A DNA stretch of 64,000 bases from Undaria pinnatifida (taxonomy: Eukaryota > Sar > Phaeophyceae > Laminariales > Alariaceae). Within the stretch, counting starts at the first letter, position 1; each line of letters opens with the position of its first letter. Where the stretch lies: contig JABAKD010000017.1 in assembly GCA_012845835.1 (NCBI GenBank), positions 3,687,367 through 3,751,366 of the forward strand, given 5' to 3'. Made by a program: the position numbers and the translations under genes. Below the pieces are notes generated by a model. It had not been told where the DNA came from. It did not search any database and saw nothing but the letters and a program-made list of their open reading frames with translations. Shown one piece after another: positions 12,001 to 22,959 of the stretch.

Positions 12001-15000
12001 CTGACTAAAATCACCCTGTTGACCCTGATAGCTACACTGTTGTTGTAAGGGGAGTCGCCGACCTATATCCTTAATGAGGACACACCACTCGTAATACGCG
12101 CGATCGGAGTATCACACACAGCTTGCAAATGAGTTTGGACGAAATCTTCGATCTCACAGCTGGTGTATTTTCATTTTTTAAAATATATTCATCTCTTCAC
12201 GCAGAAAAAAAGGAGTACTACTACTGCGACTCCTACGAGTGCCCCGACAAGTACGACCTAGTGCACGGCGCTGAGGACATCAAGTGCGACTACTCCGGGT
12301 GCACCAAACACAAGTGCTGTGAAGAAAGTGAGTCTGAGTCGAATATATCAGGTTTTTGACGTTTCTCAAGAGGATGTTCACTGCTGTCTCGCTATTTACA
12401 CTCTTCAAGAATTGCACGACCGATCGCCCGACTAATCACAAACGATTGAGGGCTATAGGTTTGACCCTTAAGTACTGGCAATTTTAACGAGAAGAGTCTG
12501 GCTGCACAACATCCTCGACGGTTCCATCTGCCATGTTTGCCTTGTGTTTGTTCTTGACCAAGCAAGCATTTTTACCAATGAACGAAGAGGTGTAGGTCTG
12601 GACAGCAGGTTAATTAATCCGATATTGCACAAGTTGTTGTGCTATAGGTAATGCCTGCTGCCCTCCTATCCGAATAACGGCGCTGTTGATGCCACTACAT
12701 GTGATCTTGGTGTCGTTACCGCTTGACGTCAAGAACAATATGTTGATGATGCTGATGAAATCATGAAGGTGATGAAATATCGCGACGAGAAGGTGATGAA
12801 TGATGATCTATACTCTGGACGCTTTCAAAAGCCCAACTTATATTGAAACTACATTTGTATTTTTCCACGCAGAAGAAAAGGAGTACTACTACTGCGACTC
12901 CTACGAGTGCCCCGACAAGTACGACCTTGTGCACGGCGCTGAGGACATCAAGTGCGACTACTCCGGGTGCACCAAACACAAGTGCTGTGAAGAAAGTGGG
13001 TCAAAATCAAATATAATATACGGTTTTTGACGCTTCTCAAAAGGATGTTCACTATTTACACTTTTCAAAATTGTCCCGACCGACCGTCCCACCAATCTCA
13101 AACGATTAAGAGCTATGCGTTTGAATTTCAAGTACTGGCAATTTAACGAGAAGAGTTACAACATCCTGGACTGTTCTATCTGCCATGTTTGCCTTGTGTT
13201 TGTTTTTGACCAAGCAAGCATTTTTCCAACGAACGGAGAGTTTGAGGTGTAGTTCTGGACAGCAGGTTCATTAATCCTGTATTGCCCCACAAGTTGTTGT
13301 GTATTAGGTATTGCCTGCTGCCCTTCTATCCGAATAACGGCGCTGTTGATGTCACTACATGTGATCTTGGTGTCGTTACTACTGAACGTCAAGGGCAACA
13401 TGTTGATGATGCTGATGAAATCATGAAGGTGATAAAATCACGCGACGAGAAGGTGATGAATGATGAACTATACTCTGGACGCTTTCAAAAGCCCAACTTA
13501 TGTCCAAACTAATATTCGCTTTTTTCTACGCAGAAGAAAAGGAGTACTACTACTGTGACTCCTACGAGTGCCCCGACAAGTACGACCTAGTGCACGGCGC
13601 TGAGGACATCAAGTGCGACTACTCCGGGTGCACCAAACACAAGTGCTGTGAAGAAAGTGAGTCATACTCGAATATATCAGGGTTTTGACGCTTCTCAAAA
13701 GGATGTTCGTTTATTACACTATCCAAAATTCGCACGACCGACCGCCGTCCCAATCACAAACGATTGAGGGCTATGCGATTGTCCTAAGTACTGGCAATTT
13801 CAACGAGAAACGTCTGGCTGCACAACATCCTCGACTGTTCCAACTGCCATGTTTGCCTTGTATTTGTTTTTGACCAACAAAGCATTTTTACCAACGAACG
13901 GAGGGTTTGAGGTGTAGTTCTGGACAGCAGGTTCATTAATCCTGTATTGCGCCACAAGTTGTTGTGTATTAGGTATCGCCTGCTGCCCTCCTATCCGAAT
14001 AACGGCGCTTTTGATGTCACTACATGTGATCTTGGTGTCGTTACTACTTAACGTCAAGGGCAACATGTTGATGATGCTGATGAAATTATAATGATGAAAT
14101 CACGCGATGAAAAGAGGATGAACCATACGCTGTACGCCTGCCGTACGAATGATACATATATTCTTCTCTTCGCGCAGAAAAAATGGAGTACTACTACTGC
14201 GACTCCTACACGTGCCCCGACAAGTACGACCTAGTGCACGGCGCTGAGGACATCAAGTGCGACTACTCCGGGTGCACCGAACACAAGTGCTGTGAAGAAA
14301 GTGAGTCTCAGTCGAATATATCAGGTTTTTGACGATTCTAAAGAGGATGTTCACTGTCTCGCTATTTATACTCTTCAAAATATGCACGACCGACCGCCCT
14401 ACCAATCACCAACGATTGAGGGCTATGCGTTCGACTCTTGAGTACTGGCAATTTTAACGAGAAGAGTCTGGCTGCACAACATCCTCGAAGGTTCCATCTG
14501 CCATGTTTGCCTTGTGTTTGTTTTTGACCAAGCAAGGTTTTTACCAAAAAACGGAGGGTTTGAGGTGTAGTTGTGGACAGCAGGTTCATTAATCCGATAT
14601 TGCGCAAGTTGTTGTGCATTAAGTATTGCCTGCTGCCCCCCTATCCGAATAACGGCGCTGTTGATGCCACCACATTTGATCTTGGTGTCGTTACTGCTTG
14701 ACGTCAAATACAACTAGTCGATGATGCTGATTAAATCATGAAGATGATGAAATCACGCGACGAGAAGGTGATGAATGATGAACTATACTCTGGACGCTTT
14801 CAAAAGCCCAACTTATGTTCAAACTACATACGCTTTTTTCCACGCAGAAGAGAAGGAGTACTACTACTGCGACTCCTACGAGTGCCCCGACAAGTACGAC
14901 CTAGTGCACGGCGCTGAGGACATCAAGTGCGACTACTCCGGGTGCACCAAACACAAGTGCTGTGAAGAAAGTGAGTCTCAGTCGAATATATCAAGTTTTT

Positions 15001-16245
15001 GACACTTCTCAAAAAGATATTTGCTGTTTACACTCTTCAAAATTGTCACGACCGACCGCCCTACCAATCACAAACGATTGAGGGCTATGGGTTTGACCCT
15101 CAAGTACTGGCAATTTTAACGAGAAGAGTCTGCCTGCAAAACATCCTCGACTGTTCCATCTGCCATGTTTGCCTTGTGTTTGTTCTTGACCAAGCAAGCA
15201 CTTTTACCAACAAACGGAGGGTTTTGAGGTGTAGTTCTGGACAGCAGGTTCATTAATCCGATATTGCGCCACAAATTGTATTGTTTATTAGGTATTGGCT
15301 GGCTGATCTCCTATCCGAATGACGGCGCTGTTGGTGCCACTGTGATCTTGGTGTCGTTACCGTCATCCGTTTTCCTCCACCCAGAAAAAAAAGAGTACTA
15401 CTACTGCGACTCCTACGAGTGCCCCGACAAGTACGACCTAGTGCACGGCGCTGACGACATCAAGTGCGACTACTCCGGGTGCACCAAACACAAGTGCTGT
15501 GAAGAGGGTGAGTGTCAATCGAATAATCAGGTTTCGACCCTTCAAAGAGGATGTTTTACAGTCTCGCTATTTTCACTCTTCAAAATTTGCACGACCGACC
15601 GTCGTACCAACCACAAAGGATCGAGGACTATATGCGGCTGACCCTTGAGTAGCTCACCTTTAACCATCTGAACCCAGTACTGGCATTTTTAACAGGCTTT
15701 TCTTTGACGTGCGAGAAGAGTCTGGCTGCACAACATCCCCGACTGTTTTAACTGCTATGCTTTCGTTGTGTTTGTTCCCGACCAAGCAAGGATTTTTATC
15801 AGCCGAGGGTTTCAGGAGTATATAGTTCTGGACAGCAGTTTCATTAATCCTCATTGCGCCGCAAGTTGTGGTGTGGCCTGCTGCCCTCCTATCCGCTGTT
15901 GATGCTACTGTGATGTTGGCGTCGTCACTGCATCACGCCAAGGACAGTATGGATGATGCTGATGAAACCATGAAGGTGATGATACCACGCAAAAGGAGAT
16001 GAACTATATCGTGGACGCTTTCACCGTGCCCAACTCATCTTCAAACCTCATTCATTCTTCTCCACGCAGAAAAAAAGGACTACTACTACTGCGACTCCTA
16101 CACGTGCCCTGACAAGTACACCCTCGTCGACAGCTGTAACAAGATCGCATGCGACTACTCGGGATGCACGACGGACCTGTGCTGCTACAGTTCGGTGAGA
16201 AAATATACTGTTGCGTTGTATGGCGTCGCGTTTTCTTCCGCATGA
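1..16245 (+). CDS. Multi-exon gene (5' end outside window) encoding about 23 tandem copies of a 41-residue six-cysteine module
   Basis: Exons lie at 1-25 (partial), 530-652, 1212-1334, 1839-1961, 2521-2643, 3189-3311, 3816-3938, 4498-4620, 5125-5247, 5807-5929, 6434-6556, 7116-7238, 7743-7865, 8411-8533, 9038-9160, 9716-9838, 10342-10464, 12205-12327, 12873-12995, 13534-13656, 14178-14300, 14848-14970, 15385-15507 and 16070-16194 (or to a stop at 16243-16245). Each standard exon is 123 bp, follows CGCAG, CCCAG or similar, and precedes GTGAGT (GTGGGT at 12996, GTGAGA at 16195). All standard introns are phase 1, so any exon can be gained, lost or skipped without a frameshift. Each module has spacing C-x4-C-x14-C-x4-C-x4-C-C and begins with a KEYYYC run. 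Regular disulfide-rich repeats suggest an extracellular or cell-wall protein; the paralogue at 40497 has a signal peptide. Binding partner and function are unknown. I do not recognise a named family. Joining all copies into one transcript is an inference. Confidence 0.75.
1212..1334 (+). CDS. Module exon with a destroyed 5' splice site
   Basis: The exon is intact (six Cys, 123 bp, acceptor CACGCAG), but the bases after GAAGAAA read AAGAGT instead of the GTGAGT seen in nearly every other copy. The GT is replaced by AA at 1335-1336. If it is not spliced, translation stops after about three more residues. If it is skipped, the frame is kept because the flanking introns are phase 1. A sequencing or assembly error cannot be excluded. 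Confidence 0.7.
2521..2643 (+). CDS. Hybrid module exon: type A upstream, type B downstream
   Basis: The exon is preceded by the type-A acceptor context (CTCCACGCAG) but followed by the type-B intron start (GTGAGTCTCAGTCG). Neighbouring A copies are followed by the CATAATCG type. The switch point lies within the exon, consistent with crossover or conversion through the best-conserved stretch. The following intron gives the unusual 668-bp spacing. Confidence 0.75.
5807..5929 (+). CDS. Module exon with a CPDK to CPNK substitution
   Basis: This is a standard 123-bp exon with intact splice sites and six Cys. The only coding change from its neighbours is Asp to Asn after the second Cys-Pro. It sits in the most homogeneous part of the array, so it postdates the last amplification. 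Confidence 0.75.
8411..8533 (+). CDS. Module exon with EEKE to EENE and two silent changes
   Basis: The 123-bp exon has intact acceptor and GTGAGT donor. It has one Lys-to-Asn change before the Tyr run and silent changes in the CDYSGC stretch (GAT, TCT). The flanking introns also carry extra differences, marking the edge of the homogenised block. Confidence 0.75.
10342..10464 (+). CDS. Hybrid module exon: type B upstream, type A downstream
   Basis: This exon has the type-B acceptor context (CTTCGCGCAG, exon start AAAAAAAGGAG) but is followed by the type-A intron start (GTGAGTCATAATCG). It is the reciprocal of the hybrid at 2521. Its downstream intron is the one interrupted by the poly-C element. 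Confidence 0.75.
10954..12182. mobile_element. Poly-C-rich element inserted in an array intron
   Basis: Array intron homology stops at 10953 and resumes at 12183. A 7-bp ATATATT lies at 10947-10953 and again at 12183-12189, a candidate target-site duplication. The insert has several C runs, two copies of a GAGCCATCCATGCCGCTG segment (near 10957 and 11349), repeated CGCCTAGACCTAGCACCAC, and a distinctive end running from TTTATAGTTTCCGCGCACAG through GGAGTCGCCGACCTATAT to GATCTCACAGCTGGTGTA. The same end occurs at about 35.3-35.5 kb and inverted at 38.6-40 kb. No transposase ORF is visible; Pro-rich ORFs come from the C runs. Confidence 0.7.
14178..14300 (+). CDS. Diverged module exon (three amino-acid changes)
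   Basis: The 123-bp exon keeps all six Cys, the CGCAG acceptor and the GTGAGT donor. Lys to Met occurs before the Tyr run, Glu to Thr between the first two Cys (as in the terminal module at 16070), and Lys to Glu after the fourth Cys. It belongs to the older 3' part of the array, where introns have diverged strongly. Confidence 0.75.
15385..15507 (+). CDS. Module exon in strongly diverged surroundings
   Basis: The acceptor is CACCCAG and the donor GTGAGT; the phase is unchanged. The exon differs from the central copies at only a few bases (Glu to Asp in the GAED stretch; ending GAAGAGG). The intron before it is shortened to 414 bp and both flanking introns have many changes. Exon conservation clearly exceeds intron conservation here. 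Confidence 0.75.
16070..16245 (+). CDS. Last, divergent module; probable 3' terminal exon
   Basis: The reading frame runs KKDYYYCDSYTCPDKYTLV and on to CTTDLCC, keeping the six-Cys spacing plus one extra Cys inside the x14 loop. It resembles the second module of the 43343 exon (PDKYT, CTTD-CC) more than the array consensus. A GTGAGA donor at 16195 would end the exon in phase 0, unlike every other copy. Reading through gives about 16 more residues to TGA at 16243-16245. I cannot tell which is used. No further module follows until 43343. Confidence 0.6.
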
Positions 16246-16421
16246 ACCGTCTAGGCACGGCCGCGCCAGTGTGAGCTTATTCGAAAATGTTCCCGTATAC
16301 AGCTTGCAGCAGATGTTTTGCCGCACGTGTCGTTCCAACGTTCGTAATGCGTCTACGGTTTTTTCTTGGCATTCACCGTTTAACGCATTCTATGATAGAG
16401 AAAGCACTTTTTTTTTCTGAA

Positions 16422-16535
16422 ATGGTTTTCGAATGACGGGGTTTCTTGGCGTAAAATCGTTGGAAATACGAGGTCCATTTTTAGTTAGCTCCTAAATTGA
16501 GGGAACCTCAGAAAATATGTGGTGCACAACCATCG
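16422..16535 (-). mobile_element. MITE-1 deletion derivative
   Basis: It begins with the CGAATGACGGGG / AATCGTTGGAAATACG end segment and jumps directly to AGCTCCTAAATTGAGG and CCTCAGAAAATATGTGGTGCAC, the other end of MITE-1. The central part is missing. Confidence 0.55.
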
Positions 16536-17583
16536 GGGCACGCATCCGTTCACGCTTCGGTGCCGTAAGAATTTATCTCCCTGATGGTTGAGGGGGGGCT
16601 CCCAACTATCAGGCAGCTGATCGCATGAACTTGATGTAGGCATAGGTGCTGCGGTGGGCCGCCCCCCACACCTAAACGCATCCACGCGTCCACCAAAATG
16701 CGTATCGTTGTCCTGACATGCGTCGATGTTTTTTGCGCTGCGTGTACGACCCTTGCTTCCGTACAGTATTAAACTACCAGGTCTTAACAGGCCATTGCGG
16801 AAGAGCGACGCGAACAACGACGCAATGGCTAACCTGGCAACGCGAAGCGCCATTTTTCGTAGAACACTAGGAGCACCGTGCTCTACCGGTGGTGTACCGT
16901 GGTGCTTGAGAAAGGAGTACCGGTAAACATGTACGAACCTCCGGGAAAGGATGTTCCGGCTCCCATGTCCCTTTTGATAAGACGTTTGCCGGGAGGCCTC
17001 TGGTATTCAGGTGGTGGTAATAGGATGTAATTGTCGGGATGCCTTTGGTTTAGGCACTACTACTGCTGTAGTTCGTGCCTTTAAGACACTTTCCATCGTG
17101 TTAGTAGTTTGTACATTAATTTCATTGGCTGCACGTTCAACCCCAAAACGTGGTCGGGTATCAAACCTTCCCAGCTACGTATTCGACACGACACGAGTCG
17201 ACAGATCCCCCTGTACACGCTACATTGCGCGCTTATTCAGTTGCCGAGCAGCTGTTACGCCTGTTTGACGCCTGTTTAACGCTGGGTTGTTCTGTGGATC
17301 ACGGTGCATGGCAGGTGTTCAGGTGTTCAGATATCGTTTTTTGATGTTTTGTGGCTTCTAGATGTACCGTGTGTCCCAGTGCCGATAAGAAAGACAGCCG
17401 AGTTTTTTCATGGAGAGTTTTGGCGGTGTGTTGCTTTCTATTGGTTATTGTACAGTAGCATTGGATCTTGATCCATTGATTTTGACGACTGGCGGGTACT
17501 TTTGGGGTGTACTGCCTTCGTCCTGTTCGAGCGCTGTCGTCTTAATTAAGCACTCTTCGGTCCTAAATAAGCGTGCTGTCTTC

Positions 17584-17663
17584 ATCGCAGCTTAAGCGCT
17601 CCAGTGTAGACGTCATCCTATAATATCGCAGCTTAAGCGCTCCAGTGTAGACGCCATCCTCAC
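17584..17663 (+). repeat. Two-copy 41-bp tandem repeat
   Basis: ATCGCAGCTTAAGCGCTCC and the following AGTGTAGACG(T/C)CATCCT occur twice, starting at 17584 and 17625, nearly identical. Confidence 0.75.
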
Positions 17664-20429
17664 TAAGTTTAAGTAGCACGTGTCCTGAAGAGCATTAAAT
17701 GCATGTTATAAGCAACATTTGGCATTAAGAAGGTTTTGATTTTGTGAGGCGTTTAGCCGGCCAATGCACATGCCGAGCTTTGTTCCAATTTGTGAGGTTT
17801 TCGCCAGTATGTAGTAGAATAAACCCCTTTTGTTCGTAGAAATTGCACCTTCCTATACTCGTTTGGAAAGGTGCACGATGTGTGCCCGTCGCATACACAG
17901 CGCGCAGTCTTGTTTGACCCCACCGACTGGCCTTGAGGCATCGATTAGTTGTTGGATATGTTGGGTTCATAGATCGGAGAGGAGCATGCTGCTGCGGCTG
18001 TGTAGCACAAAGTCGGCAAGTGACGTTAAGCAGCAATATCGCAGCACGGTGTCGAGATTGGCTGTGTTGTCGGCGACTTGTCAAGAGTCACTAATGAAGA
18101 TCTTCCCGTGATCCAACGAAGGCGCGCACAATCATGTTGCCAAGAAAATCCCAAAGTGTACGTGTACCTACGTACATACCGGGTACACGGCACAGAGCAG
18201 TTGGTTGTTTTTCGCATTTGTGTACACGAGGCACGGGCCAGTGGTGCGATAAGTACCAGGTACCAGGTGCTTGTTTGTCGATATGTGGTGTGGACCGGGT
18301 GACGAACTATTAATACGTATCTGGGAGCTTGGTGCGGAGCGGTTAGGAGTGATACGCGCTAAGCTGGTATTATACGCTCCCAAGACCAGCCTTAGTAACA
18401 CGCAGTTGACTATACGCGCGCGGTATATTTGCCAGTTGAAGCAGGACGCACTAGTTTCAAATAGATATGTAGGAGATATGTGAGAAGACACATTGGTTCT
18501 AAGTTGAACGTAATGTTCCATGAATTATGTCGAAAGCTTCGACAGTGTTACCAGTGCACCAGTCGGGCTCACCGGACAGTTGCTCGATTCGCCGAGACCA
18601 CCAGACCAGCAGTTAATATAATCTCACCAGGCATCTCTTTGGCCCACATTTGGGTTCTTTCTATAAGATCAAGGCTACGGGTCGGGGGGTACCCCAATTT
18701 TACCCCCAATTTTAGCACCGCAGTCGCGCGAGTGACTCCCGGTACCTTGCTGACAAACACACGTCCGGCCATTTTTTTGTGCAGCGTGAACAATCATACC
18801 TTTTCGCGAGTGAGACCCGAGCCACTGAAAGAAAAAGTGGCCAAAAGGGGGAAATCCACCCCCCTTACCTGTTAGCATTGCACTATATGCCAATTGGCCC
18901 ACCTGGCGCGACGCCGGTGAACCCATGTACCTGGGTGTGGTATCTTTGTGCGTTGGTGGCCTGTTGGATTGCACTGTTCATAGCTGCACCGACAGTAAAC
19001 GTAAATGATGTTATGTTGAGACGCCTGCTACGATATGCCCCACTGGTGATCACCGTCCCGCGTAATTCTTAGGTATAGTTTCTGTTCGGTGTAACCCATG
19101 CCACGCCATGCTGCGCGTGGTGATAATGGTGCGCAGCAGATCCTAATAACTAAATTAAGACAACCCCTTTAGAGCCCCGAAATCCCTCCCTGTACTGACT
19201 TCAAGTAAAAACTTATCCCCAAGAGGGGTTTCCAGTAGTGAAGGCGTTAACATGAGCTCAAAAATTCACCCCAAACACGACCTCGGAAGACATTCGATCG
19301 CGCGCAGGCCCCCACCAGAGAGATATATATATATGCACTATACACTTGTGTTGGGTAGTGTACCGCTTCGTATCTAGAAATTATCATTATATCAAGATAG
19401 TTCTGCAATGGTTGGTGAATGTCATCCGACGGTAAGGGTGTTGCATTTTTTAGGCCAAAACGTCCCTGGCCGAGATTGAGCTGCGACTCACGTGGGGGGC
19501 ACTTCCGGTTTTAAGTGAAGTAATTTCACGAGTGAGTACACAATGTTTTAAGAGGACTAAACGGCATAAGAGATACTTCGTATACAACAGCTTGACATTG
19601 ATCGGTTTGTGCGAACGAATACCTTCGAAATCATGTTGTCGGGCGAGATATTTGAGCTCATGTGAGGACTTCCGGGACTGATGAATGCTGGTGTGCACCG
19701 CTGACCGTGGAACGGCTCTGGTTGGTGACTATTGAATAGCTCAACCGGTCTTTGCTTTCGGCCCAAAACGCAAATGATCACCCTGCCGTGGGATGTATTG
19801 TCTCGACAAACGCCTACTACAACAGCGCGTACAAACCCCTACTACACGGTGCGTACGGGGATGCAGAGGGGATAAGACCCTGGAAAACCATGAGATCTAC
19901 ATAACCGCCCCCAAAAACGCAAAATCGTCAATCTGCTGCCGCTACAAAAAAAAAATAGTATCCTCCATCGCGCCCTCCCTCCGACATACGAAGTACAATA
20001 CAAGAAGGAAATTCTTATGAGAAAATGGGCTCTAACACTGCGTTCCACGGAAGCGTCAACACGCTAACTATATCTTAGCGATTGGCGGGGGTAGGTCGAA
20101 CACACACGCGAAACCACGGGGCGCATATATATATAGATGTTTCTCCCCCGTCAAAACAAGCCCTTCAACGAACGGCAACGTGTATATCATGGCCAGAGAC
20201 TCACGATGTGATTCCCCGATGTGCGGCCAACACCCGAAGAGAAAAAAAATGAAATATAACAGAAAGGGAGCACGGCCGCTATATGTGCTTGCACGAAGGG
20301 AGGGTGGGTGGGCCGTTGCTGGAAATATAGGGGCAACTAGGGGGAATTTCGAAGACACGCCGTATTTTGCACGACGCCCCACGTGACCACGTTGAGCCCC
20401 CCCCCCCCCCCTTTGCGGTCTGCCTCAAC

Positions 20430-21198
20430 GCCGCCCTGGTAGTTTGCGCCGACGTTCAGGCGCGCACCGTGACATCCGGGGGGGTCTCCACGTTGAATAT
20501 GGCGTGCGTGATTTCAGTGTCGACGAGGTCGTTCTCCACGGTGTATTTTGTACACCATTCGGGCCCTACCATGGAGTGGGATTTCACGATTCAGTCTTCG
20601 AAGAATTCGTGAAGTAGGTTGCGATTGCCTTCCAGCATTTCCTTGCACATGCGGGTTCTACTGCGTTTCACCGGCTATCTGCCGGCACTACACAGGAAGG
20701 TTGGACGCGCATACTGCGATAGCATCTACCACGCGCTCGGTCCTGCAGAACCGTGAACGAGGTCCTGAGACGGCATGCAGTCCGCCGTTGGCAAGGCAGG
20801 CCACGACGCCCGCACAACCATTTTCGTCTACGGCTTATTATGGAGTTTTGGAGAATACCCCACGATTTATTACTGAGGTCGGTAGTCAGCTGTCGATCGG
20901 ACAATTCGTCGGGAAGGGGTGAGACGGGCACTCACGTGGAGATCGGCCTGTTTGTTCTTGAACAACAAGTTCCCGCCCCCGTTGACCCCAGGCCAGTCGA
21001 TACTCTGACCCGGAGACCCTGCATGTACGGGTCGTCGCACACGCCGTCCTCAAGGTCGTAAATGACTGCCGCGTCAAAACACCAAACGCCAAGGAGTATA
21101 TGGTAAGATATACACGACATCAAGTAACGCCGGTTGGGATTCAGTGCCGTTGGGGCATAGGAGGCTCTCTTCAGAGCGCCGCAAGGGAACAGCAGCAT
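20430..21198 (-). pseudogene. Decayed minus-strand coding sequence, family not recognised
   Basis: Several minus-strand tracts look protein-coding but are broken by frame changes and stops. Around 21090-21020 the frame reads DAAVIYDLEDGVCDDPYMQG. A different frame then gives SIDWPGVNGGGNLLFKNK up to a GTGAGT near 20935. Around 20650-20590 it reads CKEMLEGNRNLLHEFFED, then TGA. About 20585-20475 reads GPEWCTKYTVENDLVDTE and continues to TPPDVTVRA before another stop, with a shifted frame (NVGANYQGGVEADRK) after it. The tracts keep acidic and aromatic composition typical of real protein. I do not recognise the family; a viral or transposon origin is possible but unsupported. Confidence 0.45.
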
Positions 21199-22374
21199 CG
21201 CTCAAATAACGCATCAGCTAAACGATCGTGAGTTCATTAGGGTCTCTCTGAGTACTGCGAGAGTCTCTCGACCGGTTTTCGAACAGCACCAAGGACTAGG
21301 GTTCGACGCATGGCACGACACAGAGTTCGGATATTTTAGCAGAATTATTTTTGACTAACGGTTATTAATGCCCTGAACTGAGCAGCTACCAAACATCGCC
21401 GAATGCCGCTTCAGGTTTTCCACACAGTACACTCATATTATACCTGCTGTTGTAGACCAGAGAATGATGTTCATCTTTTTGCATCTCCAGATTGTCTTGG
21501 GTTCACTGTTCGGGGGAAGTACGGAGCTACTCAAGACTAAAGATGAGGCGGTAGGGGGAGGGGGAGGGGGAGGGGGATTGCAGTCGGTTGGATCAGTGTC
21601 CCTCGCGGGACTGACCCCCCTGCTCTTTGTGGCGTTGAGCTTTCGTGTGGGGCGTTCTATTTAAAAATTTCGAAAAATTGCGATATGATCCATCTCCGGA
21701 ATGAAAATATCAGATAGGAGGGGCTGTGTCCAGGAAATCGGCTAAAGTGTTTCTGTCAGCGAGCAACTGAGTCAGCTCGCTCGTGGGAGTGGCTCCACAA
21801 CGCGGCAGTTACAAACGGTACGCCCCCCCCCTACCGTACGTAGCGTTGGTCTCAACCATAGGGTTTCAGAAATATCAACCCTGAACCAGCTACTGTAGCG
21901 TGAGTTGTTTTCCTGATACTGTACTGTTAATACAAAGTAGCATTCTGGCATATTTGACCAGACCCTTCAGCCACCACGTACGATATATATGGACGCGCGC
22001 TACGATATAGGTAGAAATGTTTGCCCCGTCTTTTTTTGAAAGGCGGGGCTGATGAAGAGAGGAGTGGGCGCGTGCCACCATAGAGGCGGCACTTTTGGTC
22101 TGATTTGTTTTCTGAAAGACGTACGGAGCGCGAAGGCCTTCGTTCGCACTCTCAAACCCGACGGAGCCTCTATCCCTTACTTCGTCCTGAAAACAAATAA
22201 TGTGCCCTGGTGAAATGACTTTGATCAATGACTAACCGGTAATTCTTCGATTGAGGTGAGCTCAATCGGACACAAATTTTATTAGCCAATCCAGCCACCG
22301 TGGGATGACTCGGCTCCTTAACCCATAAAATTTCGTCGTCAAATAGGACATTCTTTTCGCATAATTCTATCGTT
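21199..22374. other. No gene found
   Basis: There is a G-rich run with (GGGGGA)n character near 21550-21575 and a short C run near 21825. I see no clear repeat-family member or spliced exon. Confidence 0.4.
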
Positions 22375-22555
22375 GTGTAGACTACAGGTAGCTAGGCCAT
22401 AGGATTTTCCGTCCGGGGGGTGTCGTAGTCAGTTTTTTTTTTGTTTTCCTCCAAACCATTTTTTTTTGGCAGAGGTCTTAAGCCCCGAAATTGAGGAACT
22501 ATTAACCTAGCAGAAAAATAGTGGGGTGCACACGTCTATAGTGTAGCACGCGTCA
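22375..22555 (-). mobile_element. MITE-1, truncated copy
   Basis: It matches the outer half of MITE-1 in reverse: TAGGCCATAGGATTTTCCGTCC, T-rich stretch, GGCAGAGGTCTTAAG, GTGGGGTGCACACGTCTATA and terminal GTAGCACGCGTCA. Confidence 0.6.
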
Positions 22556-22959
22556 ATGGATTACACCGTGTTCGTCTCGGTTTTGCAAAATAAGTAAAAA
22601 TTACGTGGCTAGGCCACGGGGTTGTTGAAAGGCCGCACACTTCTGTACTTTTTCCAAGAGAACTAATCAATGCACCTCCGGGGGCGCTTCTGTGAACGAA
22701 TCCCCCGGGGAGAAGGTCCGCCTAATGCGCCAACAGAAACGCAAATCATGCTCCCACGACCGATCACGGCGATCCTAAGATTGTGGGATTGCGTGAGCGT
22801 TATCTGCGACGTCCACTGCCTGCGTGCGCGTGTGCTTGTTCCGTCGGTCTTCGCTTCTCGTTCGGTACACAGGCGAGGTGTTGTGTTCTATAGAAATTAT
22901 CGGAGGACATTTTTCCGATCATTTTTGGGCGCCACATCTAGGCTAGTAATTACATGTGC

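Larger units (their letters stand above)
16246..20429. other. No gene found; scattered repeat fragments
   Basis: I see no exon with convincing splice sites. It contains a MITE-1 deletion derivative (16422-16535), a short tandem duplication (17584-17663), a family-4-like stretch around 18660-18880 with the CGCGCGAGTGAC core and chalky GGGGGTACCCC runs, and family-3 fragments at about 19120-19310 and 19590-19800. Short ORFs look random. Confidence 0.5.

Noticed and set aside
1..16245. CRISPR-like array or bacterial repeat system
   Set aside because: Units are about 650 bp with splice sites and a coding exon; there are no short repeats with unique spacers.
1..16245. Relation to the EsV-1-7 / IMMEDIATE UPRIGHT Cys-rich repeat of brown algae
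   Set aside because: As I recall, that motif has a C-x4-C-x16-C-x2-H pattern. Here the spacing is C-x4-C-x14-C-x4-C-x4-C-C with no matching His.
1..16245. Mutually exclusive exons as in Dscam
   Set aside because: Copies are almost identical, so choosing among them would give no diversity. Symmetric phases fit constitutive inclusion or skipping better.
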